Below, piece by piece: positions 48,855 through 57,453 of a stretch of 64,000 nucleotides of DNA (position 1 is the stretch's first letter; each line of letters begins with the position of its first letter). The notes below the pieces were generated by a model. The model had not been told where the DNA came from. It worked only from the letters and a program-made list of their open reading frames with translations, and did not search any database. The stretch covers positions 109,390 through 173,389 of the forward strand of contig VHDL01000002.1 in the NCBI GenBank assembly GCA_016871415.1. The letters run 5' to 3'. The position numbers and the translations under genes were made by a program. This DNA comes from Verrucomicrobiota bacterium. Its GTDB lineage: Bacteria > Verrucomicrobiota > Verrucomicrobiia > Opitutales > UBA953.

Positions 48855-51674
48855 ATGGCCGAAGAGCTCAAGGACACCCTCAACCTCCCCGTTACCGACT
48901 TCCCGATGCGCGCCGGCCTCGCCGAGCGCGAACCTGTCCGGGTGGCGCACTGGGACCGCACCGGCCTCTATGCGCGCATCCAGGCCGCCCGCGCCGGGCG
49001 TCCCGCCTTCGTGCTGCACGACGGCCCGCCCTTCACCAACGGCGACGTCCACATCGGCACCGCCCTCAACAAGCTGCTGAAGGACTCCATCGTCCGCTAC
49101 AGGAGCATGCGCGGATTCCGCACGCCTTACGTCCCGGGCTGGGACTGTCACGGCCTGCCCATTGAGCACAAGGTGATGAAGGAGATGCAGTCGAAGAAGC
49201 AGTCGCTCGAGCCCCTCGGGGTTCGCAAGGCCTGCGCCGAGTTCTCCGCCTCCTACATCGAGAGGCAGCGCGGGCAGTTCCGCCGGCTCGGCGTGCTCGC
49301 CGACTGGCAGTCCGAGTACCGCACCATGGATCCGGCCTACGAGGCGGAGATCCTTTCCGTCTTTGCCGCCTTCGTGGAACAGGGCCTCGTCTACCGTTCC
49401 AAGAAGCCCGTCTACTGGTCGATCGCCTGCCAGACCGCGCTGGCCGAGGCCGAGATCGAGTATCAGGAGAAGCGCTCGTTCTCCGTCTGGGTCGCTTTCC
49501 CCGTGCCCGCGCCGCAGACGGCCGGCCTGAAGCCCTCGCATCCCCTCTCGGTCGTCATCTGGACGACCACTCCCTGGACCCTGCCCGCCAGCCTCGCCGT
49601 CGCGGTTCACCCCGCGCTCGAATACATGGAGGTCATCCATGGCGGCCGCTCCTTCCTGGTCGCCGCCGCCCTGCGCGACGCCTTCGTGGCCGACTGCGGG
49701 CTCGACGGCGCCACGGACGGCTTCCGCGTCAAGGGCGCCGCGCTCGAAGGCCTCGAGTCGCGTCATCCCTTCATCGACCGCGCCGTGCCCTTCGTGCTCG
49801 CCGACTACGTCACGACCAAAGACGGTACCGGCTGCGTCCACACCGCGCCCGGCCATGGACTTGAGGACTACCAGACCGGCCTGCGTTACCGCCTCGAGCC
49901 CTACTGTCCAGTCCGCGATGACGGCACCTACGCCGACGACGGCCGCGTGCCCGCCGCGCTCGTCGGGGTCTCCGTCCATGAGGTCGACGGCAAGAACGCC
50001 GCCAACGTGGCGGTGATGGGGCTGCTCAAGGCCTCCGGTGCGTTGCTCAGGGCCAGGGCCTTCGAGCACTCGTATCCGCACTGCTGGCGATCGAAGACCC
50101 CCGTGATCTTCCGCGCGATGGACCAGTGGTTCGTCGGGCTCGACCGCGGCGGCCTCCGGCAGAAGGTCCTCGAGGCCGTCGGCACCGTCAAGTGGATTCC
50201 CGCCTCGGGCGAGAATCGCATCCGCGCCGCCGTCGAAGGCCGGCCTGATTGGTGCATCTCTCGCCAGCGCGCGTGGGGCGTGCCCATCCCTGCCTTCGTC
50301 TCGACCTCCGCGGGCGAATACTTCCTCGACGCCGGCGTCGTGCGTCACGTCGCCGCCCAGGTCGCCCGTTACGGCGCCGATTGGTGGTGGTCCGCCTCCG
50401 TCGAGGAAACCTTGCGCGGCGCCCCCGTGCCCGCCGCGTGGCCCAAGGACCTGCACAAGGCCTTCGACACCCTCGACGTCTGGATCGACTCCGGCTCCAG
50501 CCATCTGGCCGTGTGCGCCGCGCAGAAGCAGCTCCACTGGCCCGCCGACCTCTATCTCGAGGGCTCCGACCAACATCGCGGCTGGTTCCAGTCCTCCCTC
50601 TGGACCGCGGTGGCCGTGCGCGGCGCCGCGCCCTACCGGGCCGTCCTCACCCACGGCTTCGTGGTGAATGAGAAGCGCAAGAAGATCTCCAAGTCTGACG
50701 GCAAGCCGCAGACCGCCGACGACTATGTGAAGAAATACGGCGCCGACATCGTGCGCCTCTGGGTCGCCTCAGAGAATTACCAGTCCGACATCCCGCTTTC
50801 GGACGCAATCTTCGAGACTGTCTCAAACCAGTACCGGGGCATGCGCAACGGCCTGCGCTACCAGCTGGGCAATCTCGGTGACTTCGACCGCGCCCGCGAC
50901 GCGGTGGCCATCGCGCGCCTCTCGCCCGTCGACCGCTGGGCGCTCGTCGAGACGGCCAGGTTCTTGCGCGAGGTGACCGCCGCCTGCGAGCGCAACGAGT
51001 TCCACCGCGCCGCCGCCGCCATCGCGGCCTTCACGACCGGCGTCCTTTCCGCCTCGTACCACAACGTCATCAAGGACCGTCTGTACACGACGGCCCCGTC
51101 CGATCCGCTGCGCCGTTCAACCCAGACCGCGCTCGACCTGATCCTGCGGGCCTACCTGCGCGCGGTCGCCCCCTTCGTGCCCTTCACGGCCGACGAGGCC
51201 TGGAGCCATCTCGTGTCCCGCGCCGAGTATTCCGAGGCCGATTCGGTGCACCTGCAGGACTGGCCCGAGGCGCCGTCCGAGTGGGAGGATTCGGCCGGGC
51301 TCGAGGCCCACGCCGCCGTGGCGCGCATCATGGAGCTGGCCACCTCGGTCAACGTCCAGCTCGAGCGCCTGCGTCAAGACAAGAAAATCGGCCTGTCCCT
51401 CGAGGCGGCCGTGGCCGTGGTCGGAGATCCCGCTGACAAGGATTTCGCGCTGCTGGCCGCCCATGAAGCCCTTCTGCCCGAGCTCTGGATTGTGTCGGCG
51501 GTCACCCTCGCCCCGTCCCAGGGCGCCGTCACGGCCTTCCAGGTCGACAAGGCCCCCGGCGTCCGCTGCCCCCGTTCTTGGAGGTGGGTGCCGGCTCTTG
51601 TGGATGCGGGCCGTTTTGGTATGGTGTCCCCGCGCTGCAGGGAGGCCCTCGCCGCCAAATACCCCGGATTCTGA
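48855..51674 (+). CDS. ileS: Isoleucine--tRNA ligase
   Basis: 939 residues from ATG at 48855 (MAEELKDTLNLP); the upstream extension is not needed. It charges tRNA-Ile. The HIGH motif is in GDVHIGTALNK, and KISKSDGKPQ is the KMSKS loop. The editing domain has TTPWTLPASLAVAVHP. The C-terminal zinc ribbon is degenerate: only C905 and C928 of the four ligands remain, with S908 and S925 in place of the others. No T-box or other leader is visible in the 131 bases upstream. A 608-codon open frame on the reverse strand is a shadow. Confidence 0.95.
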   Translation: MAEELKDTLNLPVTDFPMRAGLAEREPVRVAHWDRTGLYARIQAARAGRPAFVLHDGPPFTNGDVHIGTALNKLLKDSIVRYRSMRGFRTPYVPGWDCHGLPIEHKVMKEMQSKKQSLEPLGVRKACAEFSASYIERQRGQFRRLGVLADWQSEYRTMDPAYEAEILSVFAAFVEQGLVYRSKKPVYWSIACQTALAEAEIEYQEKRSFSVWVAFPVPAPQTAGLKPSHPLSVVIWTTTPWTLPASLAVAVHPALEYMEVIHGGRSFLVAAALRDAFVADCGLDGATDGFRVKGAALEGLESRHPFIDRAVPFVLADYVTTKDGTGCVHTAPGHGLEDYQTGLRYRLEPYCPVRDDGTYADDGRVPAALVGVSVHEVDGKNAANVAVMGLLKASGALLRARAFEHSYPHCWRSKTPVIFRAMDQWFVGLDRGGLRQKVLEAVGTVKWIPASGENRIRAAVEGRPDWCISRQRAWGVPIPAFVSTSAGEYFLDAGVVRHVAAQVARYGADWWWSASVEETLRGAPVPAAWPKDLHKAFDTLDVWIDSGSSHLAVCAAQKQLHWPADLYLEGSDQHRGWFQSSLWTAVAVRGAAPYRAVLTHGFVVNEKRKKISKSDGKPQTADDYVKKYGADIVRLWVASENYQSDIPLSDAIFETVSNQYRGMRNGLRYQLGNLGDFDRARDAVAIARLSPVDRWALVETARFLREVTAACERNEFHRAAAAIAAFTTGVLSASYHNVIKDRLYTTAPSDPLRRSTQTALDLILRAYLRAVAPFVPFTADEAWSHLVSRAEYSEADSVHLQDWPEAPSEWEDSAGLEAHAAVARIMELATSVNVQLERLRQDKKIGLSLEAAVAVVGDPADKDFALLAAHEALLPELWIVSAVTLAPSQGAVTAFQVDKAPGVRCPRSWRWVPALVDAGRFGMVSPRCREALAAKYPGF

Positions 51675-51684
51675 ATCTAACACG

Positions 51685-52740
51685 ATGCCCAAGAAACCTA
51701 AACCCAAGAAGAACAAGGCTGTTTCGGCCAAGAAGCCGGCGCCCAAGCCCGCTCCTTCCGTGAAGAAGGCCGCTCCGGTCATCAAGCCCGCCGCCAAGAA
51801 CGTCCCCAAGGCCCCAGCCGCTAAGGTCGCTCCGACCAAGTCCGCCGGCAAGGCGCCCGCCGCCAAGTCCCCTTCCGTCAAGCCCGCCGCCAAGACTTCG
51901 GCGACCGCCCCCGGAAAGAACGCCAAGGGAGGCAAGGCCTCCAAGGCCCCTCAGCTGGACCACGAGACGCAGAAGCGCCTCCTCGATCACCATCGCAAGG
52001 AGCATCATCAGGACGCCGCACTCGAGGTCGCGCCCAAGCCCAAGCTCCAGGCCTACACCTTGGAGGTCCTCCGGGAGTATCTCGCCCGCAAGGGCAAGAC
52101 GAAGCTCAACCTCTGGAAGCCGGAGAGCGAGCGCAAGGCCCGCGAGAAGGCCGCCGCCAAGGCGCAGTCCTCGAAGCCCAACAAGGTGGGCGTGGCCTCC
52201 GTGGCCGACCTGCTCGGCTTCAATCCCGCGCGCAAGGGCGTTGAAGCGGTCGACGAGATCAAGCTCGTGCCCGAACGCTTCCGCAAATACTACCGGCTCC
52301 TCGCCTCCATGCGCACGGCGTTGGAGAAGGGCCTCGCCTTCCACACCGAGGAGGCGCTCAAGAAGTCCGGCAAGGACGACGCAGGAGACCTCTCCGGCTA
52401 TTCGCAGCATCTGGCCGACGCCGGCACCGACACCGCTGACCGCGACTTCGCGCTCTCGCTCATCTCCAACGAGCAGGAGGCCCTGAAGGAGATCGCCGAG
52501 GCAATCGGTCGTATGAAGAACGGCACCTACGGCGTCTGCGAGATCACCGGTAAGCCAATCCCGCCGAAGCGCCTCGAAGCCGTACCCTTCACCCGTTTCT
52601 CCCTCGAGGGGCAGAGGGAGCTTGAGCGCAACCGTCGCGCGCACCGTCGCCGCGGTCAGAACCCCCTCGGCGAGGCCGGCGACGAAGTCGGCTTCGGCAC
52701 GGGCGGGGGCGGCGGCGAGGAAGAGCCTGCGGACACCTGA
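51685..52740 (+). CDS. DksA/TraR-family protein with long basic tail
   Basis: 351 residues from ATG at 51685. The first ~85 residues are a Lys/Ala/Pro repeat tail, like histone H1 or a nucleoid-associated protein. The middle is charged, and the C-terminal DksA/TraR-like region (about 220-320) starts with a coiled coil and ends in YGVCEITGKPIPPKRLEAVPFTRF. The usual four-cysteine zinc finger is reduced to one cysteine, C285, as I recall for other Verrucomicrobiota members. It could act on RNA polymerase or DNA. It lies 10 bases after ileS and 8 bases before lspA. Confidence 0.8.
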   Translation: MPKKPKPKKNKAVSAKKPAPKPAPSVKKAAPVIKPAAKNVPKAPAAKVAPTKSAGKAPAAKSPSVKPAAKTSATAPGKNAKGGKASKAPQLDHETQKRLLDHHRKEHHQDAALEVAPKPKLQAYTLEVLREYLARKGKTKLNLWKPESERKAREKAAAKAQSSKPNKVGVASVADLLGFNPARKGVEAVDEIKLVPERFRKYYRLLASMRTALEKGLAFHTEEALKKSGKDDAGDLSGYSQHLADAGTDTADRDFALSLISNEQEALKEIAEAIGRMKNGTYGVCEITGKPIPPKRLEAVPFTRFSLEGQRELERNRRAHRRRGQNPLGEAGDEVGFGTGGGGGEEEPADT

Positions 52741-52748
52741 GTCCGGCC

Positions 52749-53306
52749 ATGGCGTCCGGACTCCGGCCCTACCTGACCTTCTGGACCGTCGGCCTCGCGG
52801 CCCTGGCGGCGGACGTCGGCACGAAGATGCTCCTCGTCCGAACCATCCCGTTCGGCTCCTACTTCCTGGGCGACCCCGAGCGCTCGCCGATCGTCGTCTT
52901 CCCCTGGTTATGGATCGTGCACGTCGGCAACAAGGGCGCCGCCTGGGGTCTGGGGTCGCAGCAGGATGTGCGCCTCTATCTCGTGCTGCTGGCGCTCGTC
53001 GTCCTGTATCTGGTCTGGCGCTGGCGCCGCTCGCTGCTGGTCGAGCTGCCGGGCGGGAAGGTCGCCTTCGGCCTCTTCGTCGGCGGGACCCTCGGCAACG
53101 TGCGCGACCGCGTCTTCGGCGACCACGTCATCGACTTCCTCGACGTGCATCTGCCCGGAGGCCACCGCTTCCCCGCCTTCAACGTCGCCGATGCGTGCAT
53201 CTGCGTCGGGGTCGGGCTGTACCTGATCCTGTCCTACCGGCAGGACGCCGCGCGCCGGGAGGCCATCGCGTCCCATTCCGGCGACGACCTCGCCGGTCGG
53301 CCGTGA
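52749..53306 (+). CDS. lspA: Signal peptidase II (lipoprotein signal peptidase)
   Basis: 185 residues with four membrane helices. It removes the signal peptide of lipidated prolipoproteins in the inner membrane. Conserved blocks are NKGAAWGLG, the catalytic GTLGNVRDRVFG and FPAFNVADACI (second Asp). The length is slightly above average because of a longer polar C-terminus. It follows the DksA-like gene closely and its TGA overlaps the GTG start of the flavin reductase gene. The Tat lipoprotein at 19 kb is a likely substrate. Confidence 0.94.
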   Translation: MASGLRPYLTFWTVGLAALAADVGTKMLLVRTIPFGSYFLGDPERSPIVVFPWLWIVHVGNKGAAWGLGSQQDVRLYLVLLALVVLYLVWRWRRSLLVELPGGKVAFGLFVGGTLGNVRDRVFGDHVIDFLDVHLPGGHRFPAFNVADACICVGVGLYLILSYRQDAARREAIASHSGDDLAGRP

Positions 53307-53914
53307 GCCTGCGCTTCGACCTCGCCGCCAACGCCGGCGGCCGCGCCTACCGTCTGCTGGCGGGACTCGTCGTGCCGAGGCCCATCGCGCTCGTCACCAC
53401 CGTTGACGCCGCCGGCCGCGTCAACGCGGCCCCGTTCTCCTTCTTCAACGTCATGGGCGTCGAGCCCCCGATCGCCGTGCTCGCGCCCGCCGACCGCGAC
53501 GACGGCACGCCGAAGGATACGGCCGCGAACTTGATGGCGAACGGCGAGTGCGTCATCCACCTCTGCGACGAGCCCGTGGCCGCGCGCATGGTCGAGTGCT
53601 CGCGCGCCCTGCCTCCGGGCGAGGATGAGACGCGCCGCGCCGGCTTCGCCGTCCGTCCGTCCGAAATCGTCCGGCCGCCCGTCATCGTCGACTGCCCTGT
53701 CGCGCTTGAAGGCCGAGTCCTCGACGTCCGCCGTTACGGCGAGAACCGGCTGGTGGTCGTCGAGCTCCTGCTCGCCCACGTGCGCGAAGGCGTGGCCGAC
53801 CCCGCGACGTGGAAGGTCGACCATTCCGCTTACGCGCCCGTCGGCCGCCTCAACAGCCCCGACGGTTACCTGCGAACCACGGACCGCTTCCGCATCGCTC
53901 CGCCCGGCGCCTGA
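53303..53914 (+). CDS. Flavin reductase-like domain protein
   Basis: 203 residues from GTG at 53303, overlapping the lspA stop (GTGA). The FMN-binding split-barrel flavin-reductase pattern is clear: VVPRPIALVTTVDAAGRVNAAPFSFFNVMG, then LMANGECVIHLCDEPVAARM and RFAVRP-like GFAVRPSEIV. Relatives reduce flavin or use FMN to act on other substrates. The longer frame upstream is a shadow in lspA. It ends directly against the converging RluA-like gene. Confidence 0.85.
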   Translation: MSLRFDLAANAGGRAYRLLAGLVVPRPIALVTTVDAAGRVNAAPFSFFNVMGVEPPIAVLAPADRDDGTPKDTAANLMANGECVIHLCDEPVAARMVECSRALPPGEDETRRAGFAVRPSEIVRPPVIVDCPVALEGRVLDVRRYGENRLVVVELLLAHVREGVADPATWKVDHSAYAPVGRLNSPDGYLRTTDRFRIAPPGA

Positions 53915-54712
53915 TTAGTGCGTCCGCAGGAGGCGCTTGAGCGTCGCGGCGAAGTCGTCGGACGGCGGGCACTTCAGCACGTTCTCGACGCCGCCGACCT
54001 TGCCCCGCACCTCCGCCAGCCGCAGCAGCAGCCCCCGGTGGAGCGGGCGGTCCTCGCCCTTGTTGAGCCGTCCCTTCCGCTTCGTGTCGGTGAGCGTCAC
54101 GCGTTCTGAACGTCCGTAGCGCAACTCGCCGGCGATACGCAGCCCACATTCGGCGGCGTGCACCCGCACCTGATCACGGCGGGGCAGCGTCGTGCGCGCC
54201 GTCCAGAGCCGCCAGCGGCCCAGCGGTTCGCCGGCCGCGAAGCGCGTCTCTGCCCGCTTGCCATAGCGGTGGGAGACGAACGCTTTGCGGCCCTCGTCGT
54301 CCATCGCGAGCGGGAGGTCGCAGAGCCCGCCTTCCTCTGGGGCGTCCTCCGTCCGGGCCAGGAATTCGTAGTGGAAGGTGAAAGCGCCCGAGCCCACCGC
54401 CTCGCGCCAGGCGGGCAGGGCGCCCTCGCGTTCGGCGACGATGGCCACGCCGTCCACCTCGGGTTCCGGGCCGAAGACCGCGGCCGGATCGCGGAGGCGG
54501 AGCCGCACCATCTCGGGCTTGGCCGCCGCAAGCTGCGCGCGCAGCGAGCCGAGCAGTGTGGGCCTTCCCTGCTGCCAGGGGTGGTCCTCGAAGCAGACCT
54601 CTCCCGGCTTACCGAGCGCGACCCAGCCTTCCCCTGCGGCCAGCACCGGTATGCGCAGGGCGGCCTCGCCGAGCGTGCCCGCCGGGAAACCGATGGAGTC
54701 GGGCGCGGTCAT
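53915..54712 (-). CDS. RluA-family pseudouridine-synthase-like protein, catalytic motif degenerate
   Basis: 265 residues. Family hallmarks are recognisable: an early LGKPGEVCFEDHP (the usual KPAG segment), GVAIVAE, and the C-terminal RRDQVRVHAAECGLRIAG with YG. But the catalytic box, normally HRLDxxTSG, reads FGPEPEVDG: gapless alignment puts Glu83 in place of the catalytic Asp and Gly in place of the Arg. It may be a retired enzyme that binds RNA without modifying it. A serine, Lys and Arg-rich segment follows. It begins upstream of rpsT's terminator, on the same strand. Confidence 0.6.
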   Translation of the reverse strand: MTAPDSIGFPAGTLGEAALRIPVLAAGEGWVALGKPGEVCFEDHPWQQGRPTLLGSLRAQLAAAKPEMVRLRLRDPAAVFGPEPEVDGVAIVAEREGALPAWREAVGSGAFTFHYEFLARTEDAPEEGGLCDLPLAMDDEGRKAFVSHRYGKRAETRFAAGEPLGRWRLWTARTTLPRRDQVRVHAAECGLRIAGELRYGRSERVTLTDTKRKGRLNKGEDRPLHRGLLLRLAEVRGKVGGVENVLKCPPSDDFAATLKRLLRTH

Positions 54713-54723
54713 CTCCGGAAATG

Positions 54724-54756
54724 AAAAGACCCCGCGGCCGGTCAGGCGACGGGGTC
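54724..54756 (-). terminator. Terminator after rpsT
   Basis: On the minus strand GACCCCG and CGGGGTC form a 7-bp stem around a loop with its own small stem, followed by TTTTC. It lies 20 bases after the rpsT stop and upstream of the RluA-like gene start. Confidence 0.75.
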
Positions 54757-54776
54757 GTGGGTGGCGCCCGAAGGCA

Positions 54777-55022
54777 TCACTTTTTGGCGGCGGCCAGCTT
54801 CTTGGCGAGGCGGGCCTTGATCCGGTTCGCCTTGTTGCGATGGATCACGCCGGACTTCACGGCCTTGTCGGCGGAGGAGGCCACCGTGGGGACCAGCTTG
54901 GCATCGGCGGCGGAAGCGAAGCTTTTCATCAGGGACTTGAGGCGCGTGCGGACCGACTTGTTGTGCTCGGCCCGGCGGGCGGACTGGCGGATGCTCTTCT
55001 TGTTAGCTTTGATGTTGGCCAT
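54777..55022 (-). CDS. rpsT: 30S ribosomal protein S20
   Basis: 81 residues, highly basic and helical, starting MANIKANKKSIRQSARRAEHN. It binds 16S rRNA in the small subunit. The segments KKSIRQ, RNKANRIKARLAKKL and the usual size confirm S20. It is encoded 71 bases downstream of the tRNA-Tyr gene on the same strand, with its own terminator after it. Confidence 0.97.
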   Translation of the reverse strand: MANIKANKKSIRQSARRAEHNKSVRTRLKSLMKSFASAADAKLVPTVASSADKAVKSGVIHRNKANRIKARLAKKLAAAKK

Positions 55023-55093
55023 GTGAGGGATTAGGGAAGCGTCGGCAGGGCGGCGTAGTCAACGAGGATTTGGAAGCCCCGGGCCTCCTTTGC

Positions 55094-55180
55094 TGGTGGA
55101 AGGGGTGGGATTCGAACCCACGTACAGCGAAGCTGAGCGGATTTACAGTCCGCCTCCTTTAGCCACTCGGACACCCTTCC
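55094..55180 (-). tRNA. tRNA-Tyr (GTA anticodon)
   Basis: 87 bases including an encoded CCA end. On the minus strand the 7-bp acceptor stem is GGAAGGG and CCCTTCC; the anticodon stem is GCGGA and TCCGC with loop CTGTAAA, giving anticodon GTA. The T-loop is GTTCGAATC-like, and a long variable arm (TCAGCTTCGCTGTA) marks a class II tRNA, as expected for Tyr. A good promoter lies just upstream. Confidence 0.95.
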
Positions 55181-55196
55181 GGCCAACAGGAGGTTT

Positions 55197-55226
55197 AAGA
55201 TAGGGGGGTGCCGACTGCCGTGACAA
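55197..55226 (-). promoter_or_regulatory. Sigma-70-type promoter of the tRNA-Tyr gene
   Basis: On the minus strand TTGTCA (-35) and TATCTT (-10) are 18 bases apart, and the -10 ends 16 bases before the tRNA 5' end. The spacer is GC-rich. This is a plausible constitutive promoter for tRNA-Tyr and perhaps rpsT beyond it. Confidence 0.55.
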
Positions 55227-55286
55227 GTGCTTTCGCCGCCGGAAGTCGGGGCTTTCCCCTTTCGGCAGAGCGGGCATCTTCGAGTC

Positions 55287-55664
55287 ATGCCTGACGCGCC
55301 CCTCGTGATCCTTATCGATGCCGAATGCGCCCTGTGCTGCGGCACGGCGGTCTGGCTGTCGTCCCGGGACGCGAGGCAGGCCATGGTCTTCGCCTCCAAC
55401 CGCGGTGAGGTCGGCCGCATCGCCGACGAGCCGCCCGGCGGCGATCCCGGCACCATCGTCGTCTGGGACGGCTCCCGGCGGCTCGTCCGCTCCGCGGCGG
55501 TCCTGCGCCTGCTGCAGGCTCTGCCGGGCCCCTGGCCTTTCGTCGCGGGCACGCTCCGCTGCGTGCCGCGGTTCCTCCGTGACGCCGCCTACGACTTCGT
55601 CGCCGCGCGCCGCGGGCGTTCCGACCGCTGTGCTTCCTTGTCTGCTGGCCGTCTGGTCGGCTAG
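55287..55664 (+). CDS. DCC-family thiol-disulfide oxidoreductase-like protein (DUF393)
   Basis: 125 residues from ATG at 55287; the upstream frame is not needed. The DCC motif is IDAECALCCG, with Asp11, Cys14 and Cys17. Proteins of this family have a thioredoxin-like fold and an unknown role. No signal peptide is visible. The gene diverges from the tRNA-Tyr gene and is followed after 18 bases by an Opp-type permease. Confidence 0.82.
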   Translation: MPDAPLVILIDAECALCCGTAVWLSSRDARQAMVFASNRGEVGRIADEPPGGDPGTIVVWDGSRRLVRSAAVLRLLQALPGPWPFVAGTLRCVPRFLRDAAYDFVAARRGRSDRCASLSAGRLVG

Positions 55665-55682
55665 AGATTCTCCGCGCGCCCC

Positions 55683-56603
55683 ATGGCCTATGTCGTCAAA
55701 CGAGTGATGGAGATGGTCCCCGTACTGCTCGTCGTCGTGGCGGCGACTTTCTTCCTCTCGCACGCCGTGCCCGGCGGTCCCTTCGACCGTGAGCGTCCCG
55801 TCCCGGCCGAGGTGAAGGCGCGGCTCGAGGCCTACTACGGACTTGACCGTCCCCTTCACGAGCAACTGGGCTCTTACTTGGCTAACCTCGCCCGCGGCGA
55901 CCTCGGCCCCTCGCTCAAGTATCCCGGCTGGGGCGTGAACGAGGTCATCGGTCCGCGCATCCCCGTCTCCGTCTCCCTCGGGCTCGTCTCCCTCGCCGTC
56001 GCGGTGCTCATCGGCGTACCCGTCGGCGTCCTCGCCGCCTCACGGCACAACACCTGGCTCGATTCGGTGCCGATGGGCCTGACCATGGTCGGCATCTGCA
56101 TCCCCTCCTTCGTGCTCGGCCCTCTGCTTGCGCTGGTGTTCGCCCAATGGCTGGGCTGGGTGCCGCCCAGCGGCTGGGGCGATCTGCGCCACTTCCTGCT
56201 GCCAGCCGCCACCCTCGGCCTGGTCACCGCGGCGCCCATCGCGCGCCTCACCCGGGCCAAGGTCGTCGAGGCGGGCTCGCAGGACTACGTGCGCACCGCG
56301 CGGGCCAAGGGCCTGCCGTGGCGACGCGTGTGGTTCGTCCACGCCCTGCGCAACGGGCTCCTGCCCGTCGTGACCTACCTCGGTCCGGCTGCGGCGGGTC
56401 TCGTGTCCGGCTCCTTCGTCGTCGAGTCGCTCTTCGACGTCCCTGGACTCGGCCGATTGTTCGTCTCCTCAATCATCAATCGCGACGTCACCCTGATCCT
56501 GGGCACCACGCTCGTCTACGCGCTGGCGCTGCTCGTCCTCAATCTCGGGGCCGACCTCGCCAAGGCGGCCCTCGATCCGCGCGTCGCGCGTTCCGTCCGA
56601 TGA
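55683..56603 (+). CDS. ABC transporter permease, OppB/DppB type
   Basis: 306 residues with six membrane helices. It carries the binding-protein-dependent transport EAA-type loop (EAGSQDYVRTARAKGLPWRRV) and the N-terminal segment of the OppB/DppB family (GLDRPLHEQLGSYLANLARGDLGPS). It would form a heterodimer with the OppC-type permease encoded next, in a dipeptide, oligopeptide or nickel import system. No binding protein or ATPase is encoded in the window, so the rest of the transporter lies elsewhere. The next gene starts inside its stop codon. Confidence 0.92.
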   Translation: MAYVVKRVMEMVPVLLVVVAATFFLSHAVPGGPFDRERPVPAEVKARLEAYYGLDRPLHEQLGSYLANLARGDLGPSLKYPGWGVNEVIGPRIPVSVSLGLVSLAVAVLIGVPVGVLAASRHNTWLDSVPMGLTMVGICIPSFVLGPLLALVFAQWLGWVPPSGWGDLRHFLLPAATLGLVTAAPIARLTRAKVVEAGSQDYVRTARAKGLPWRRVWFVHALRNGLLPVVTYLGPAAAGLVSGSFVVESLFDVPGLGRLFVSSIINRDVTLILGTTLVYALALLVLNLGADLAKAALDPRVARSVR

Positions 56604-57451
56604 GCCCTGACGATCTTGACTCCACGCCCCGGAAACGGTTCCGCCGCTCGCGCGCGGCCGTGGGCGCCGCTTGGTTCCTCGCCTTCGTCGCGCTTGTCTG
56701 CGCGCTGTCGCCTTGGATCGCCCCGTATCCCTACATGAAGCAGGACCTCGCGGCCAGCGCCCAGGCCCCCTCGTCCGCCCATTGGTTCGGCACCGACCTA
56801 CTCGGGCGCGACGTGCTCTCGCGCGTCATGCAGGGCGGCCTCATCTCCATCTCCGTCGGCCTGCTGGCCACCGCGGTGGCGCTCGTCTTCGGCGTCTTCT
56901 ACGGCGCCGTCGCCGGCGAGCTGGGCGGAGCGTGGGAGCGGCTGATGATGCGGGCGGTCGACATCCTCAGCACCCTCCCGCTCACGCTCATCGTCATCCT
57001 CTGCATGGTCATGTTCGGCCAGAACGTCTGGATGATCTTCCTTGCCGTGGGCATGGTCTCCTGGCTGACCATGGCCCGCATCGTCTGCACCGAGACCGGC
57101 GCCCTGAAGTCGCGTCAGTTCGTCGAGGCTGCGGTCGCGCTGGGTCAGACCCGCGTAGGCGTCTTCCGCAGGCACTATCTACCCAATCTCGCCGGCCTCA
57201 TCGCGGTCTACGCCACGCTCACCGTCCCGGGGGTCATGATGCTGGAGGCCTTCGTGAGTTTCCTCGGTCTCGGCGTGAAGGCCCCAATGACCTCCTGGGG
57301 CCAGATGATCAAGGAGGGGGCCGACATCATGGAGGAGTGCCCCTGGCTGCTACTGGCGCCCTCCTCAGTCTTCGCGCTCACGCTGCTGGCGCTCAACTTC
57401 CTCGGGGAGGGCCTGCGTGACGCCTTCGACCCGCGTGCCTCCCGGCGCTGA
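56600..57451 (+). CDS. ABC transporter permease, OppC/DppC type
   Basis: 283 residues from ATG at 56600, overlapping the OppB-type stop (ATGA); the longer frame is a shadow. It has the OppC-type N-terminus (HWFGTDLLGRDVLSRVMQGG), the EAA-like loop (EAAVALGQTRVGVFRRH), and FLGLGVKAPMTSWGQM. It pairs with the OppB-type protein. The partner ATPases and substrate-binding protein are not present here, as is common in genomes with scattered opp genes. Confidence 0.92.
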   Translation: MSPDDLDSTPRKRFRRSRAAVGAAWFLAFVALVCALSPWIAPYPYMKQDLAASAQAPSSAHWFGTDLLGRDVLSRVMQGGLISISVGLLATAVALVFGVFYGAVAGELGGAWERLMMRAVDILSTLPLTLIVILCMVMFGQNVWMIFLAVGMVSWLTMARIVCTETGALKSRQFVEAAVALGQTRVGVFRRHYLPNLAGLIAVYATLTVPGVMMLEAFVSFLGLGVKAPMTSWGQMIKEGADIMEECPWLLLAPSSVFALTLLALNFLGEGLRDAFDPRASRR

Positions 57452-57453
57452 CC

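Noticed and set aside
48828..50654. 608-codon open frame antisense to ileS
   Set aside because: A GC-rich shadow frame opposite a conserved tRNA synthetase, with no family pattern.
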